From Sphingomonas melonis (GTDB lineage: Bacteria > Pseudomonadota > Alphaproteobacteria > Sphingomonadales > Sphingomonadaceae), in assembly GCF_013409985.1 (NCBI RefSeq), contig NZ_JACCBY010000006.1, forward strand, positions 124,001 to 188,000: DNA of 64,000 bases. The letters are read 5' to 3'. Below, piece by piece: positions 42,637 to 52,123 of the stretch (position 1 is its first letter; each line of letters opens with the position of its first letter). The position numbers and the translations under genes are program-made. The notes beneath the pieces are model-generated. The model saw only the letters and a program-made list of their open reading frames with translations, was not told the origin of the DNA and did no database searches.

Positions 42637-42687
42637 CTTTCTGCAGCCCCTTGGGCGACCAGCCCGTGCAGGGCCGGTCCCGGTGAG

Positions 42688-43992
42688 CTACTCTGCGGCG
42701 GCCTGGTGCAGGCGATCCACCCGGACCTGCGCAGCCTTCATATGCCCGTCGAGGCCCTCGCTGGCGCTCTGCCGTGACGCGGGCGGGCCGACACGAAGCA
42801 CCGCTTCGTCGTCCAGCCACTGATGCGTCGCGATCTTCACGTAGGAGCCGACCCACAGGCCGCCCGTGTACCGGCCCGCGCCCATCGTCGGCAGCGTATG
42901 ATTGGTGCCGACGGTCTTGTCCGAATAGACGACGCTCGCGTTCTCACCGATGAAGAGCGAGCCATAGTTGCGCAGCTTGCGCGCGAGGCCGTGCGGATCG
43001 GCGGTGTGCACCTGAAGGTGCTCCGCTGCGACGTGATCCGAGTAGGCGATCATCGCCGCCTCGTCCTGACAGAGCACGATTTCCCCGTAATTCGCCCAGC
43101 TCTCACCCGCGATGTTCGCCGTGCCGAGGGTTTCCAGCTGGCGTGTGACCTCTCGCGCGGTTTCCTCGGCGACGGCGCGATCGGTGGTGATCAGGCCCAC
43201 GCGCGTGCGTACGTCATGCTCCGCCTGGGCGAGCAGGTCGGTAGCTATGAGGCGGGGGTCGCCGGTTGCATCGGCCAGCACGAAGATCTCGGACGGCCCG
43301 GCGAGCTGATCAATGCCGACCGGACCGAACACCTGTCGCTTGGCTTCGTTGACGAAGGCGTTGCCGGGACCGACGATCTTGTTGACCTTCGGAACGCTTT
43401 CGGTGCCGAACGCCATGGCGCCAATCGCCTGCGCGCCGCCGATGCGGAAGATCCGGTCCGCACCGGAAAGGTGGCACCCGGCGATCATCGCCTGATGGGC
43501 GTTCGGCGGCAGGCAGGCGACGACCTCGTCGCAACCGGCGACCTTGCCGGGAACGATCGTCATGATCGGCGCGGAGAGCAGGGGGAAGCGGCCGCCGGGC
43601 ACATAGGCGCCGACACGGTCGATCGGGATCACGCGGTGGCCGAGATGAAGACCGGGGAGCGGCTCCACCTCGAGCGGCAGGATCGTCGCCAATTGCGCTT
43701 CCGCAAAGCGACGTACGTTGTCGATGGCGAACTCCGTATCCACCCGCGTCTGCGTTTCCATGGCCTCAACGGCCGCGAGGCGTGCCGATGTAGGAACCTC
43801 GAATTGGTCGAGGTCGGCGCGATCGAACTGGATGGAATATTCGCGCACGGCTGCATCGCCGCGGGTGCGGACTCCGGTGAGGATGGTCTCGACCAGAGAT
43901 ATCACATCGCCTGTGTCGACCAGCGAGTCGCGGACCGGAGCCTTGACATAGCTGGTGGTGTACTCGAACCCCGTAGGCGCCGGATCGGCCAT
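42688..43992 (-). CDS. HisD-family dehydrogenase 1 (not histidine biosynthesis)
   Basis: An NAD-dependent, zinc-type dehydrogenase of 434 residues from the ATG at 43992 (GAGACGAGG site); the longer frame to 44070 would put the operator inside the gene. HisD-family blocks: GRFPLLSAPIMTIVPGKVAG, GGAQAIGAMAFGTESVPKV, VGPGNAFVNEAKRQVFG, LLAQAEHD with Gln and His zinc ligands, AAEHLQVHT and [19 protein letters not shown]. Close relatives include (2R)-3-sulfopropanediol dehydrogenase (HpsN), and the catabolic setting argues against a role in histidine synthesis. It probably oxidises an alcohol to a carboxylate in two steps. Confidence 0.88.
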   Translation of the reverse strand: MADPAPTGFEYTTSYVKAPVRDSLVDTGDVISLVETILTGVRTRGDAAVREYSIQFDRADLDQFEVPTSARLAAVEAMETQTRVDTEFAIDNVRRFAEAQLATILPLEVEPLPGLHLGHRVIPIDRVGAYVPGGRFPLLSAPIMTIVPGKVAGCDEVVACLPPNAHQAMIAGCHLSGADRIFRIGGAQAIGAMAFGTESVPKVNKIVGPGNAFVNEAKRQVFGPVGIDQLAGPSEIFVLADATGDPRLIATDLLAQAEHDVRTRVGLITTDRAVAEETAREVTRQLETLGTANIAGESWANYGEIVLCQDEAAMIAYSDHVAAEHLQVHTADPHGLARKLRNYGSLFIGENASVVYSDKTVGTNHTLPTMGAGRYTGGLWVGSYVKIATHQWLDDEAVLRVGPPASRQSASEGLDGHMKAAQVRVDRLHQAAAE

Positions 43993-44048
43993 TTGCCTCG
44001 TCTCCAATGCGGGCGTCACGACGTGCGACGCTTCGGTGATGATGCTAG

Positions 44049-44062
44049 TGAATTCGAATGCA
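44049..44062. promoter_or_regulatory. LacI-type operator between HisD-like gene 1 and lacI
   Basis: TGAATTCGAATGCA, 13 of 14 matches to the regulon consensus. It lies in the short divergent region and should give both repression of the enzyme gene and autoregulation of lacI. Confidence 0.7.
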
Positions 44063-44083
44063 GTTGTCACCGGGGGATGAGAG

Positions 44084-45139
44084 TTGGCAGGACGAAAGCT
44101 CGGAAAGTCGCCCGAAACCGCGTTGGCCGAGACGCCGAGAACGGGGCGGCGTGCGACGTCCTATGATGTCGCACGCCTCGCCGGCGTGTCGCAGTCCGCA
44201 GTTTCGCGCTGCTTTGCGCCCGGCGGCTCGATAGCGGCGGGGACGCGGGATCGCATCCTGAAGGCGGCAGCGGAGCTCGGCTACCGGCCTAACGCCCTTG
44301 CCCAAGGGCTGATCTCCAGACGAACGAACCTGGTAGCCGTCGTCCTCTCCAGGCTGACGGCGTTGCATTACCCCGAAGTGCTTGCCGAACTGTCGCATCG
44401 CCTGACGGAGCGCGACCTGCGGATGCTGCTTTTCTCGCTGGATGCGGAAAGCGACATCGACGAAACCCTGGATCAGGTCTGGCGCCACAGCGTCGACGGC
44501 GTGATCTGCGCCGCCCGTCTGTCGGACAAGCAGGTAGAAATGTTCTCGGCCCACGAGGTTCCGCTCGTCCTGTACAATCGCGTCGGAGATCGGGCGCCCG
44601 CGGCGTCGGTCTCCTGTGATTCGGCGGCAGGGCAGCGAGACCTCGTCAGCAGGCTTCTCGGTGCGGGTCACAAGAACTTCGCGGTCGTTGCAGGCCCGGC
44701 GGACAGCTATGTCGGCGAGGAACGGCGACGTGCGGCCTTGATGAGGCTTGGCGAGGCAGGCATCGAGGACGTACCCGTTGTTCGGGGCGACTACGGCTAC
44801 GCCAGCGGCGCAGAGGCGTTCGAGAACCTGCTCAACAAGCGGAAGCGGTACGACGCCATCGTATGCGTAAACGATCTGATGGCGATCGGGGTCATGGACG
44901 CGGCGCGTGAGCGTCATGGTCTCGACATACCGGGCGATCTCTCCGTCGTTGGGTTCGATGGATCGGACCCTGCGAGCTGGGAAAGCTACCGCCTGTGTTC
45001 GATTCGGCAACCGGTACGTCGAATGACGCAGGCCGCGGTCGACATGCTGCTGGAAAGGATTGAGGATCCCGCGGTGCCGGCCGAACGACGGCTATTCAAC
45101 GGCATGCTCCTTGAAGGCCGCTCCGCTCGACTCGGGTGA
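44084..45139 (+). CDS. LacI-family transcriptional regulator
   Basis: A 351-residue repressor, start TTG 44084 with a GGGGGATGAGAG site. The HTH (YDVARLAGVSQSAVSRCFAP) and hinge helix (RILKAAAELGYRPNALAQGL) are followed by a periplasmic-binding-protein-like ligand domain (LVAVVLSRL, DGVICAARL, AIVCVNDLMAIGVMDAARERH, DLSVVGFDGSD). The divergent gene and shared palindromes make it the likely controller of the regulon between 39.5 and 56.2 kb. Confidence 0.93.
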   Translation: MAGRKLGKSPETALAETPRTGRRATSYDVARLAGVSQSAVSRCFAPGGSIAAGTRDRILKAAAELGYRPNALAQGLISRRTNLVAVVLSRLTALHYPEVLAELSHRLTERDLRMLLFSLDAESDIDETLDQVWRHSVDGVICAARLSDKQVEMFSAHEVPLVLYNRVGDRAPAASVSCDSAAGQRDLVSRLLGAGHKNFAVVAGPADSYVGEERRRAALMRLGEAGIEDVPVVRGDYGYASGAEAFENLLNKRKRYDAIVCVNDLMAIGVMDAARERHGLDIPGDLSVVGFDGSDPASWESYRLCSIRQPVRRMTQAAVDMLLERIEDPAVPAERRLFNGMLLEGRSARLG

Positions 45140-45325
45140 ATCATTCGCATTCAAAATTCCCCGGTAGAAATCGCGCCGGCGTTGAATGTACCAGACTCTT
45201 CGCGTGTCATCGGAGACATTCGACGACGCCATGAGAGGCGGTTCCATCCGCTAAGTCACGGTTTTGCGAGCTTTTCTACTTAACAGCGGCCGCCGCGAGC
45301 GAGGCGCAGCCATTCGACCACCGTT

Positions 45326-45339
45326 GTAATCCGAATGCA
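45326..45339. promoter_or_regulatory. Weak LacI-type operator before the TonB receptor
   Basis: GTAATCCGAATGCA: the right half CGAATGCA is perfect and the left half is poor (10 of 14 overall). Position about 70 bases before the receptor start fits a regulatory site. Confidence 0.4.
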
Positions 45340-45406
45340 AAAATTCGTGGACAAGGTTGAATGCTGCCTCTAGCTTCCCTTTAACAAACGAACATGAGGG
45401 GGCAGC

Positions 45407-48109
45407 ATGTCGATACGTCATTTTATTACCGGTGCGTCGGTTCTCGCGCTTGCAATCGGCGCGCAGGCCGCAGCTGCTCAGGCGGTTCAGGGTTCTTCGA
45501 CCGGTGAGCAGCTAAGCGCCCCGGGAGCCGTCGATGCGGCGAGCGCTCCCCAATCCAATGCCCAGCCGGATGCAACTGCCGCTGCGGAGCAGGATGGCAT
45601 CGGCGATATCGTCGTGACGGCGCAGCGGCGTGAACAGAACCTTCAGGCGGTGCCCCTCGCGATCACCGCAATCTCCGGTGAGACGTTGCAGACGCGCGGC
45701 GTGGTCGACCTGTCGCGGCTCAACGAGTTCGTTCCTGGTTTCAGCTTCGGTCAGACCGGCTCCGACGTTCGTCCCGCGATGCGCGGTGTGCGTACGGCGA
45801 ACAACGGCGTGACCGGCGACCCGACGATCGGCTACTTCATTGATGGCATCTACCAGTCGCGGACCAGCCAGGCCGCGCTCGGATTTGCGGATGTCGCGAC
45901 GTTGGAAGTCCAGCGCGGGCCGCAGGGCACGCTCTATGGCCGCAACACGTTTGGCGGCAACATCGTGGTGACGACCAACGCGCCGACGCACGAGCTCGAC
46001 TACGGGTCGACGCTGACGGTCGGAAACTACAAGAAGGCGCGTTTCGAAGGCTACATCAACGTGCCGCTGACGGAGAACGTCGCGGCGCGCATTACCGCAG
46101 TGACCGACTACGCCGATGGGTGGGTCAGGAATAGCTACAACCGTTCGGCCGATCTGTTCGACGAGAACAAGCAGTACATCCGCGGCGCGGTGAAGTGGGA
46201 CGTCGGTGACTTCACCGCCACGTTCCGGGCCGATTACGCGAAGCAGGGCGGCAATGGCGCCTCGGCATTCGGCTACAAGCAGATCGGATCTTACATCGAT
46301 CCGGCGACCTGCCAGATCCTCTTCAACTCACCCAACTACATCTACCTGAACGAACGCGCGGGCAATCGCGATGGCGTGGCGGACTGCCGCACCACCGTTG
46401 CGAGCCCCACTGGTCCTGCCGGCACGGGCGTCGATCTCGGCATTCCGATCGACAATCAGGGCGATGAGTTCACGGTCTCCAATGACTACAAGCCCTTTCG
46501 CAATCTGCAGCAGGCGTCCACATCGTTGACGGCGAGCTACGATTTCGGCCCGATCGCGCTGAAGTCGATAACCGGCTATGTCCACTATCGTGGTCGCCGG
46601 ACCACGGACTCAGACTTCTCGTCGTCGTCCATCGCCATCGATCAGGCTCGGACGGAAGCCGACACCTTCAGCCAGGAGGTGCAGCTGCTCTCCTCGAAGA
46701 CGGGCAAGCTCGAGTATGTGGTAGGCGGGTTCTTCCTCAACGACAACCTCGTCAACGGCTTCATCAACCAGCAGCTGCCGCGCACGATCCGGTCCAGTGC
46801 CCTCGCGGCACCGATCACCGGTTCTCAGAACGCGGGCACCTATCAATTCGAACGCGTGAAGGTGTATTCGCGCGCGGCTTATGGGCAGGCGACCTATCAT
46901 CTGACCGATGCATGGTCAGTGACTGGCGGCGTTCGCTACACTCACGAGAAGAAGACCTACCTCAACGCCACGGCGTTTTGGTATCTGCCCGCGACGTTGG
47001 CGAACGGGGTCAATCCGCTGACCCTGGTCACGATCAACGATCCGCTGCCGGGTCGGAGCGTGTTCCCAAACCGACCCAGCAACTGCGGTGAGAATGGCGT
47101 CACCGCCGCTACGATCCTCAATTCTTTGGGCCAGCAGGTCGCATCGAACTACTGCCCGTTGACCTTCAGCCAGACCACATGGAAGGCAGGGACGGAGTAT
47201 CAGGTCACCGATCGGAACCTCGTCTATGCCAGCGTCTCGACCGGCTTCCGGTCCGGTGGCTTCAACGCAGGTCTTGCCGCGGCGCAGAGCGCGCCGACGT
47301 TCGATCCCGAGAAGGTGACGGCCTACGAGGTCGGTTCGAAGAACCGCTTCTTCGACAACACCGTCCAGCTCAACCTCTCGGCCTTCTACAACCGCTACAG
47401 CGATCTGCAGGAGAGCCGTCAGATCATCGTGGGCGGGACGACGCTGCAGACGACCTTCAACGCGGCGAAGGCTCGCTCCTACGGGCTTGAGACGGAGGCT
47501 ATCTGGGAGCCGACGCCCGAACTGACGATCGGTGCCAACCTGTCGCTGCTCAATGCCAAGTACAGCGACTTCAAGGGTGTGCCGCTGCCGTTCGGCGGAT
47601 CGATCCTCGTCAACGATGCCAGCGCCACAGCGCCGACGGTCGTGAACGGCGTCACCATCGCCGGCGTCGGGCAGCGCCGCGTGATCGCGCCCGGTTACGA
47701 GTGCACGCCGCTCGGCGGCACGGGTGGTGCGGGGCAGCCGGCTCTCTCGTTCGTCTGCGACCTGTCCGGCAACAACATCCCGCACTCTCCAAAATACTCC
47801 GGTTCGGCGTATGCCTCCTACAAGATCGCACTTGGCGGCGACTCCTCGCTCACCCCGTTCGTGGCGGTGTCGTTCGCTGGGCATCACGACGAGCAGGCGT
47901 TCAACGACTCCCTCGCCCGCGAGGAGCCCTGGGCCAAGTTGGACGCAACGTTGACCTACGAAGTGAACAAGCAACTCTCTCTGATCGGCTTCGTGGACAA
48001 CATCACCAACACCAAGATCCAGACGCTGGTCTCCTACGGCGGCACCCCGCTACAGGCGAGCTACGAACCTCCCCGCATGTATGGCCTGCGGCTGCAGTTC
48101 CGGCGCTGA
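45407..48109 (+). CDS. TonB-dependent receptor of the LacI-type regulon
   Basis: Outer-membrane transporter of 900 residues. Signal peptide MSIRHFITGASVLALAIGAQA ends in AxA; an Ala/Gln-rich linker leads to the TonB box-like DIVVTAQRREQNLQAVPLAI, the plug (VQRGPQGTLYGRNTFGGNIVV) and a barrel ending in RLQFRR. It is one operon with the MFS gene 18 bases later, giving outer- and inner-membrane uptake of the regulon substrate. Confidence 0.94.
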   Translation: MSIRHFITGASVLALAIGAQAAAAQAVQGSSTGEQLSAPGAVDAASAPQSNAQPDATAAAEQDGIGDIVVTAQRREQNLQAVPLAITAISGETLQTRGVVDLSRLNEFVPGFSFGQTGSDVRPAMRGVRTANNGVTGDPTIGYFIDGIYQSRTSQAALGFADVATLEVQRGPQGTLYGRNTFGGNIVVTTNAPTHELDYGSTLTVGNYKKARFEGYINVPLTENVAARITAVTDYADGWVRNSYNRSADLFDENKQYIRGAVKWDVGDFTATFRADYAKQGGNGASAFGYKQIGSYIDPATCQILFNSPNYIYLNERAGNRDGVADCRTTVASPTGPAGTGVDLGIPIDNQGDEFTVSNDYKPFRNLQQASTSLTASYDFGPIALKSITGYVHYRGRRTTDSDFSSSSIAIDQARTEADTFSQEVQLLSSKTGKLEYVVGGFFLNDNLVNGFINQQLPRTIRSSALAAPITGSQNAGTYQFERVKVYSRAAYGQATYHLTDAWSVTGGVRYTHEKKTYLNATAFWYLPATLANGVNPLTLVTINDPLPGRSVFPNRPSNCGENGVTAATILNSLGQQVASNYCPLTFSQTTWKAGTEYQVTDRNLVYASVSTGFRSGGFNAGLAAAQSAPTFDPEKVTAYEVGSKNRFFDNTVQLNLSAFYNRYSDLQESRQIIVGGTTLQTTFNAAKARSYGLETEAIWEPTPELTIGANLSLLNAKYSDFKGVPLPFGGSILVNDASATAPTVVNGVTIAGVGQRRVIAPGYECTPLGGTGGAGQPALSFVCDLSGNNIPHSPKYSGSAYASYKIALGGDSSLTPFVAVSFAGHHDEQAFNDSLAREEPWAKLDATLTYEVNKQLSLIGFVDNITNTKIQTLVSYGGTPLQASYEPPRMYGLRLQFRR

Positions 48110-48127
48110 CGGAAGGACTGAACGGAC

Positions 48128-49414
48128 ATGGCACGAGCGGGCGGCGGGGCAGGGGCCATGATGCCGCCCACGGACGGGGTAAGGACGCTCGCCGTGCCGG
48201 CAATGCCGTTGACATCAGGTCCGGCTGGCGCTCCGCTATTCGAGCATAGTCTCGCCCGGCGCATCAGCGCGTTCGCGTTCGTCCTGATTGCCGAATTCTT
48301 CTACGGCTGGGCGTGGAACACGGTCGACGTGCTGCGGCCATTCATCCGCGACAGCCTCGGCTTGACGCTGACCCAGGCGGGCTCCGCCTATTCGGCGCAA
48401 GGTGCGGGTGCGCTCATCGGCGCGATTACCTTCGGGCAGCTCGCCGATCGCCTCGGCCGTCGCAACATGCTTGTTGCGATCATGATCGGCTACGGTGCGA
48501 TGCTCATCGCCGGCGTGGCCGTCGCCAGTTATCCGCAATTGCTGCTACAAAGATTCGTTCTCGGACTCTTCCTGGGCGGGAGCTTTCCGGTGATCGTCGG
48601 CATCTATGTCGGCCTGTTCGCGCCCCAGGTGCGTGGGCGGCTGGCAAGCGCGATTAATCTCACCTTCAGCAGCGCCATCGTCGTGCTCGGACTGGCGCTC
48701 GGTAGCCTTGGCGCGCACGATTGGCGCGTGCTGCTGTGGCTTGGAGGCGTGCCGCCGATCCTGCTGGCGGGCCTGGCATGGCTGATCGTACCAGCCGGTG
48801 GCACGATCGCGCGGGCATCGCGCTTCCCCATTCGGGAACTATTCGCGCCGCAGGTTCGACGCAGGACACTGCTGCTGGCAAGCCTCACCGGGCTTAACTT
48901 CTTCGCCTACCAGGCGTTTAGCGGCTGGCTGACGATCTACCTGAAGGACGTCCGTCTGCTCGATCCGGAGGTGATCGGGCGACTGGTCGCCGCACAATTC
49001 GCCGGAAACATGATCGGCGGTTTCGCTTGGGGGTGGGCTTCGGATCGCCTCGGCCGACGCTTCGCATCTTTGGGATTCGTCCTCGCGGCACTGGCGATCG
49101 CCATCTATCTGACGGTTCCCTCGATCATACCGCTGCTGCTCGTGGTCGGCTTTGCCTACGGCTTCGGATTGTCGTCCAGCGTGGTGTGGGGGCCGTGGCT
49201 AGCGGAGCTGTACCCGCCGCACCTCAAGTCCACCGCCGCATCGATCTTCAATTGGGGGCGACTGATCAGCTTCTTTGCCCCGCTCATCACTGGCGCATTG
49301 GCCGCTGCCGTCGGGTTGCGGTTCGCGATGCTCGCCGCCTGCCTGATCTTCCTGGTCGCGGCGGTGATCTGGCGAAGTTTGCCCGAAACGTTGGAAGGGC
49401 GGGTCTCGCCCTGA
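48128..49414 (+). CDS. MFS transporter (sugar/aromatic acid symporter type)
   Basis: A 428-residue inner-membrane protein with 12 predicted helices. The loop 2-3 motif GQLADRLGRRN and its second copy WASDRLGRRF are present. The N-terminus has about 35 polar residues, and a start further in is possible. It follows the receptor and probably imports the same compound. A perfect hairpin spans its stop codon. Confidence 0.9.
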   Translation: MARAGGGAGAMMPPTDGVRTLAVPAMPLTSGPAGAPLFEHSLARRISAFAFVLIAEFFYGWAWNTVDVLRPFIRDSLGLTLTQAGSAYSAQGAGALIGAITFGQLADRLGRRNMLVAIMIGYGAMLIAGVAVASYPQLLLQRFVLGLFLGGSFPVIVGIYVGLFAPQVRGRLASAINLTFSSAIVVLGLALGSLGAHDWRVLLWLGGVPPILLAGLAWLIVPAGGTIARASRFPIRELFAPQVRRRTLLLASLTGLNFFAYQAFSGWLTIYLKDVRLLDPEVIGRLVAAQFAGNMIGGFAWGWASDRLGRRFASLGFVLAALAIAIYLTVPSIIPLLLVVGFAYGFGLSSSVVWGPWLAELYPPHLKSTAASIFNWGRLISFFAPLITGALAAAVGLRFAMLAACLIFLVAAVIWRSLPETLEGRVSP

Positions 49415-49421
49415 GACCCGC
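49399..49421. terminator. Terminator hairpin between convergent MFS and GH13 genes
   Basis: Perfect 9-bp inverted repeat GCGGGTCTC / GAGACCCGC with five-base loop that includes part of the MFS stop codon. Confidence 0.65.
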
Positions 49422-49433
49422 GCCCAATCGGGC

Positions 49434-51206
49434 CTACAGCCGGTACACGCTGGCCTGCCACGGTGCCAAGGCGAGTGTTCCCTCCGAAGGTGTCGTGCCC
49501 GTGCCCGCTGCGGTGGAGATCGCGACCGCGCGTGGCGCAATGCCGGTGGGCAGCGTGTAGCTGAGCGGGCGGGCACTGAAGTTGATCACCACTAGGTATT
49601 TGTCCGAGCCCATGATGCGTGTGTAGGCGAACACCTGTGGATGCGACGGATCGAGATCGTGATAGGCACCATAGATCAGGGCAGGGGTCTTTTGGCGGAG
49701 TGCCAGCATGCTCCGGTAAAACGCCAGCACTGAATTAGGATCGGCGGCCTCCGCAGAAACGTTCACGGTGACGTGGTTCGGATTGACCGGCAGCCATGGC
49801 TTGCCCGTCGTGAAGCCTGCAGCGGTTCTGGCATTCCACTGCATCGGTGTCCGCGCGTTGTCGCGGGAGGTCTTCGCAAGCTCGGGCAGCAGCACCGTTG
49901 CGGCGACCTTGCCGGATAGAACCTGGTCGCGCCACAGGTTGCGCGCAGCGATGTCGTCGAACTGCCCAACGTCCGTCCAAGGAAAGTTGGTCATCCCGAT
50001 CTCGTCGCCCTGGTACAGAAAGGGCGTACCCCGCAGGGTCAGCATCATCGTCGCCAGCGCCTTGGCCGATGCCGGGCTCCCGTCGCCGAGCGCATCGATT
50101 GCGCGGGCCTTGTCGTGGTTGCCGATGAAGCTGGTGTTCCAGCCGGTGGTGCTGGCGGAGGTGTCGAGGTCCGCATAGAAGCGCTTGAGTGCCGGCAGCG
50201 ACCACGCCTTGGTCCGCCAACCGTCGCGACCGATGTTCACGCCTTCGAAGCGGAAGATCATGTCGAGTTCGCCCCGGGTCTGATCTGTGAACAGCGGCCC
50301 CTTCTCGGGAGTGACTCCGACTGCCTCTCCCACCGTCATGGTATCGTATTTGGATAGCACCTCACGGCGCATCTCCTTGAGATAGTCATGGACACGTGGG
50401 CCGTCGGCATAGACCCGGTCCGGATGCTGTAGCTGGTCGGCCGTCAAATCGGGAAACGCTGGGTCCTTCGAGATGAATGGGATCACATCCATCCGGAAGC
50501 CGGATACGCCCTTGTCGAGCCAGAAGCGCATGAGATCGTAGACTTCGGAGCGGACCTTCCGATTGTCCCAGTTGAGGTCGGGCTGCTTCACGGCGAAATA
50601 GTGCAGGTAGTAATCGTCACCCGGCTTGGCCTGCGTCCAGGCGGAGCCACCGAAGAAGCTGGGGTAGTTGTTCGGCGCCGACGACGCGCTGCCGGCCCCG
50701 GCCTTACTGGGCCGCCAGATGTAATAGTCACGATAGGGGTTTGACGGCCCCGTCTTCGCCTCGACGAACCAGCGATGCTCGTCGCTGGTGTGGTTGACGA
50801 CGAGATCGATGATCAGGCGCATGCCTCGCTTCTTCATCGCCGCCAGCATGCGATCGAAATCGGTCATTGTTCCGAACTGCGCGAGCACCTTGCGATAGTC
50901 GCGAATGTCGTAGCCATTGTCGGCGTTCGGACTGTCGAAGTGCGGACTGAGCCAGACCACTGTCACGCCGAGCCGTTGGAGATGATCCAGATGCTGGGTG
51001 ATGCCATTCAGGTCGCCGACGCCATCGCCGTTGGAGTCGGCGAACGAGCGCGGATAGATCTGGTATACGACTGCCTCCTTCCACCAGCGTCGCTGATCCG
51101 ATGAGGCGGATTGCTGCGGCGAGGCGGGAGCAGCGGTGCTGCCAACGAGAACGGTAGCGGCCGCAAGCAGGGCGGCACGATACCGACGGAAAGTAAGTTT
51201 AATCAT
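49434..51206 (-). CDS. Exported GH13 alpha-glucosidase
   Basis: A 590-residue enzyme from the ATG at 51206 with signal peptide IKLTFRRYRAALLAAATVLVGS. Catalytic residues of GH13 are present: nucleophile Asp in GFRMDVIPF, acid/base Glu in MTVGEAVGV, third Asp in FIGNHDKAR; WWKEAVVYQIYPRSFADSNG and DLVVNHTS are typical of the oligo-1,6-glucosidase/alpha-glucosidase group. Its ATG abuts the operator and has no ribosome site; a TTG at 51242 overlapping the EamA stop may allow coupled translation. It probably releases glucose from the regulon substrate. Confidence 0.92.
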   Translation of the reverse strand: MIKLTFRRYRAALLAAATVLVGSTAAPASPQQSASSDQRRWWKEAVVYQIYPRSFADSNGDGVGDLNGITQHLDHLQRLGVTVVWLSPHFDSPNADNGYDIRDYRKVLAQFGTMTDFDRMLAAMKKRGMRLIIDLVVNHTSDEHRWFVEAKTGPSNPYRDYYIWRPSKAGAGSASSAPNNYPSFFGGSAWTQAKPGDDYYLHYFAVKQPDLNWDNRKVRSEVYDLMRFWLDKGVSGFRMDVIPFISKDPAFPDLTADQLQHPDRVYADGPRVHDYLKEMRREVLSKYDTMTVGEAVGVTPEKGPLFTDQTRGELDMIFRFEGVNIGRDGWRTKAWSLPALKRFYADLDTSASTTGWNTSFIGNHDKARAIDALGDGSPASAKALATMMLTLRGTPFLYQGDEIGMTNFPWTDVGQFDDIAARNLWRDQVLSGKVAATVLLPELAKTSRDNARTPMQWNARTAAGFTTGKPWLPVNPNHVTVNVSAEAADPNSVLAFYRSMLALRQKTPALIYGAYHDLDPSHPQVFAYTRIMGSDKYLVVINFSARPLSYTLPTGIAPRAVAISTAAGTGTTPSEGTLALAPWQASVYRL

Positions 51207-51219
51207 GAATTCGAATGCA
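51206..51219. promoter_or_regulatory. LacI-type operator at the GH13 gene start
   Basis: TGAATTCGAATGCA, identical to the copy at 44049. It directly abuts the ATG on the minus strand, so a bound repressor would block the start region of this gene or act as a roadblock to the upstream operon. Confidence 0.65.
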
Positions 51220-51238
51220 CGCGATTTGCTGGCAGCTG

Positions 51239-52123
51239 TCAAGCCACCGGTAGCACCGCCGCCTGCCGTTTTGCGGAAGTCATAGTGCCGCCAGCAGCAG
51301 CCACGATAACCGTAGCGATGCCGATCATCTGAAGATCCGTCAGACGTTCGCTGATGACGGCGAACGCGGCAAACGCGCCGACCGCGGGTTCAAGGCTGAC
51401 GATGATCTCGAAAGTCGCCGGCGTCATCCGCTTGAGGGCGAAGGTCTCGAGCGAATAGGGCAGGATGCTGCAGAGTACTGCTACGGCGACGCCGCTCGCG
51501 AGGATAATCGGATCGAGGAGCGCGCTGCCCGCTTCGGCGATGCCGGCCGGCACAGCCACGATCGAGGCGGTGCAGAGACCAAGGCAGACAATCCCGTGCT
51601 GCGGCACCAGCCTTGCCGCGCATGCACCGGAGATGATGTAGAGTGCCCAGAACAGTGCTGCGAGCAGAGCGTAGGCAACGCCGTCCAGGGTCACGGTGCC
51701 TGCCGAACGTGGTACCGCCAATACGCCAATACCCGCCGCGGCTAACGTCACCCAGAGGACGTCGAGCATGCGCCGAGAGCGGAGAAACGCAACGCCGAGC
51801 GGGCCTATGAACTCGATCGCGATGGCGACGCCCAGCGGCAGTCTGGCGACCGCTGCGTAGAAGCTGAGGTTCATGCACGCGAGCACGACACCATAGCCGG
51901 CGATCGCCAGCCTCTGCTCTCGGTTTATCGCCCACCGCCAGGGTCGCTGGACTGCGAGCATGAGTAGCGCACCCAGTCCGATCCGCATCGCCGTGATACC
52001 GGCAGCACCTGCAATCGGGAAAAAAGTTTTGGCGAACGAGGTGCCGACGTAAAGTGAGATGATCGAGAGCAGGAGCGGCGCGATGGAAAATAGGGCCGCC
52101 GCGCCGCGTCCGGGTACGTTCAT
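51239..52123 (-). CDS. EamA/DMT-family transporter (RhtA-like)
   Basis: A 294-residue membrane protein with ten predicted helices in two EamA repeats (for example GVAIAIEFIGPLGVAFL and LPYSLETFALKRMTPATFEIIVSLEPAVGA, given in part). The second block resembles threonine/homoserine exporter RhtA. It overlaps the aldolase stop by four bases. It may export an intermediate or import a substrate. Confidence 0.88.
   Translation of the reverse strand: MNVPGRGAAALFSIAPLLLSIISLYVGTSFAKTFFPIAGAAGITAMRIGLGALLMLAVQRPWRWAINREQRLAIAGYGVVLACMNLSFYAAVARLPLGVAIAIEFIGPLGVAFLRSRRMLDVLWVTLAAAGIGVLAVPRSAGTVTLDGVAYALLAALFWALYIISGACAARLVPQHGIVCLGLCTASIVAVPAGIAEAGSALLDPIILASGVAVAVLCSILPYSLETFALKRMTPATFEIIVSLEPAVGAFAAFAVISERLTDLQMIGIATVIVAAAGGTMTSAKRQAAVLPVA

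Noticed and set aside
45140..45160. Extra LacI-type operator just after lacI
   Set aside because: TGAATCATTCGCATTCA has some symmetry but does not match the TGCATTCGAATGCA layout, and it follows the gene rather than preceding one.
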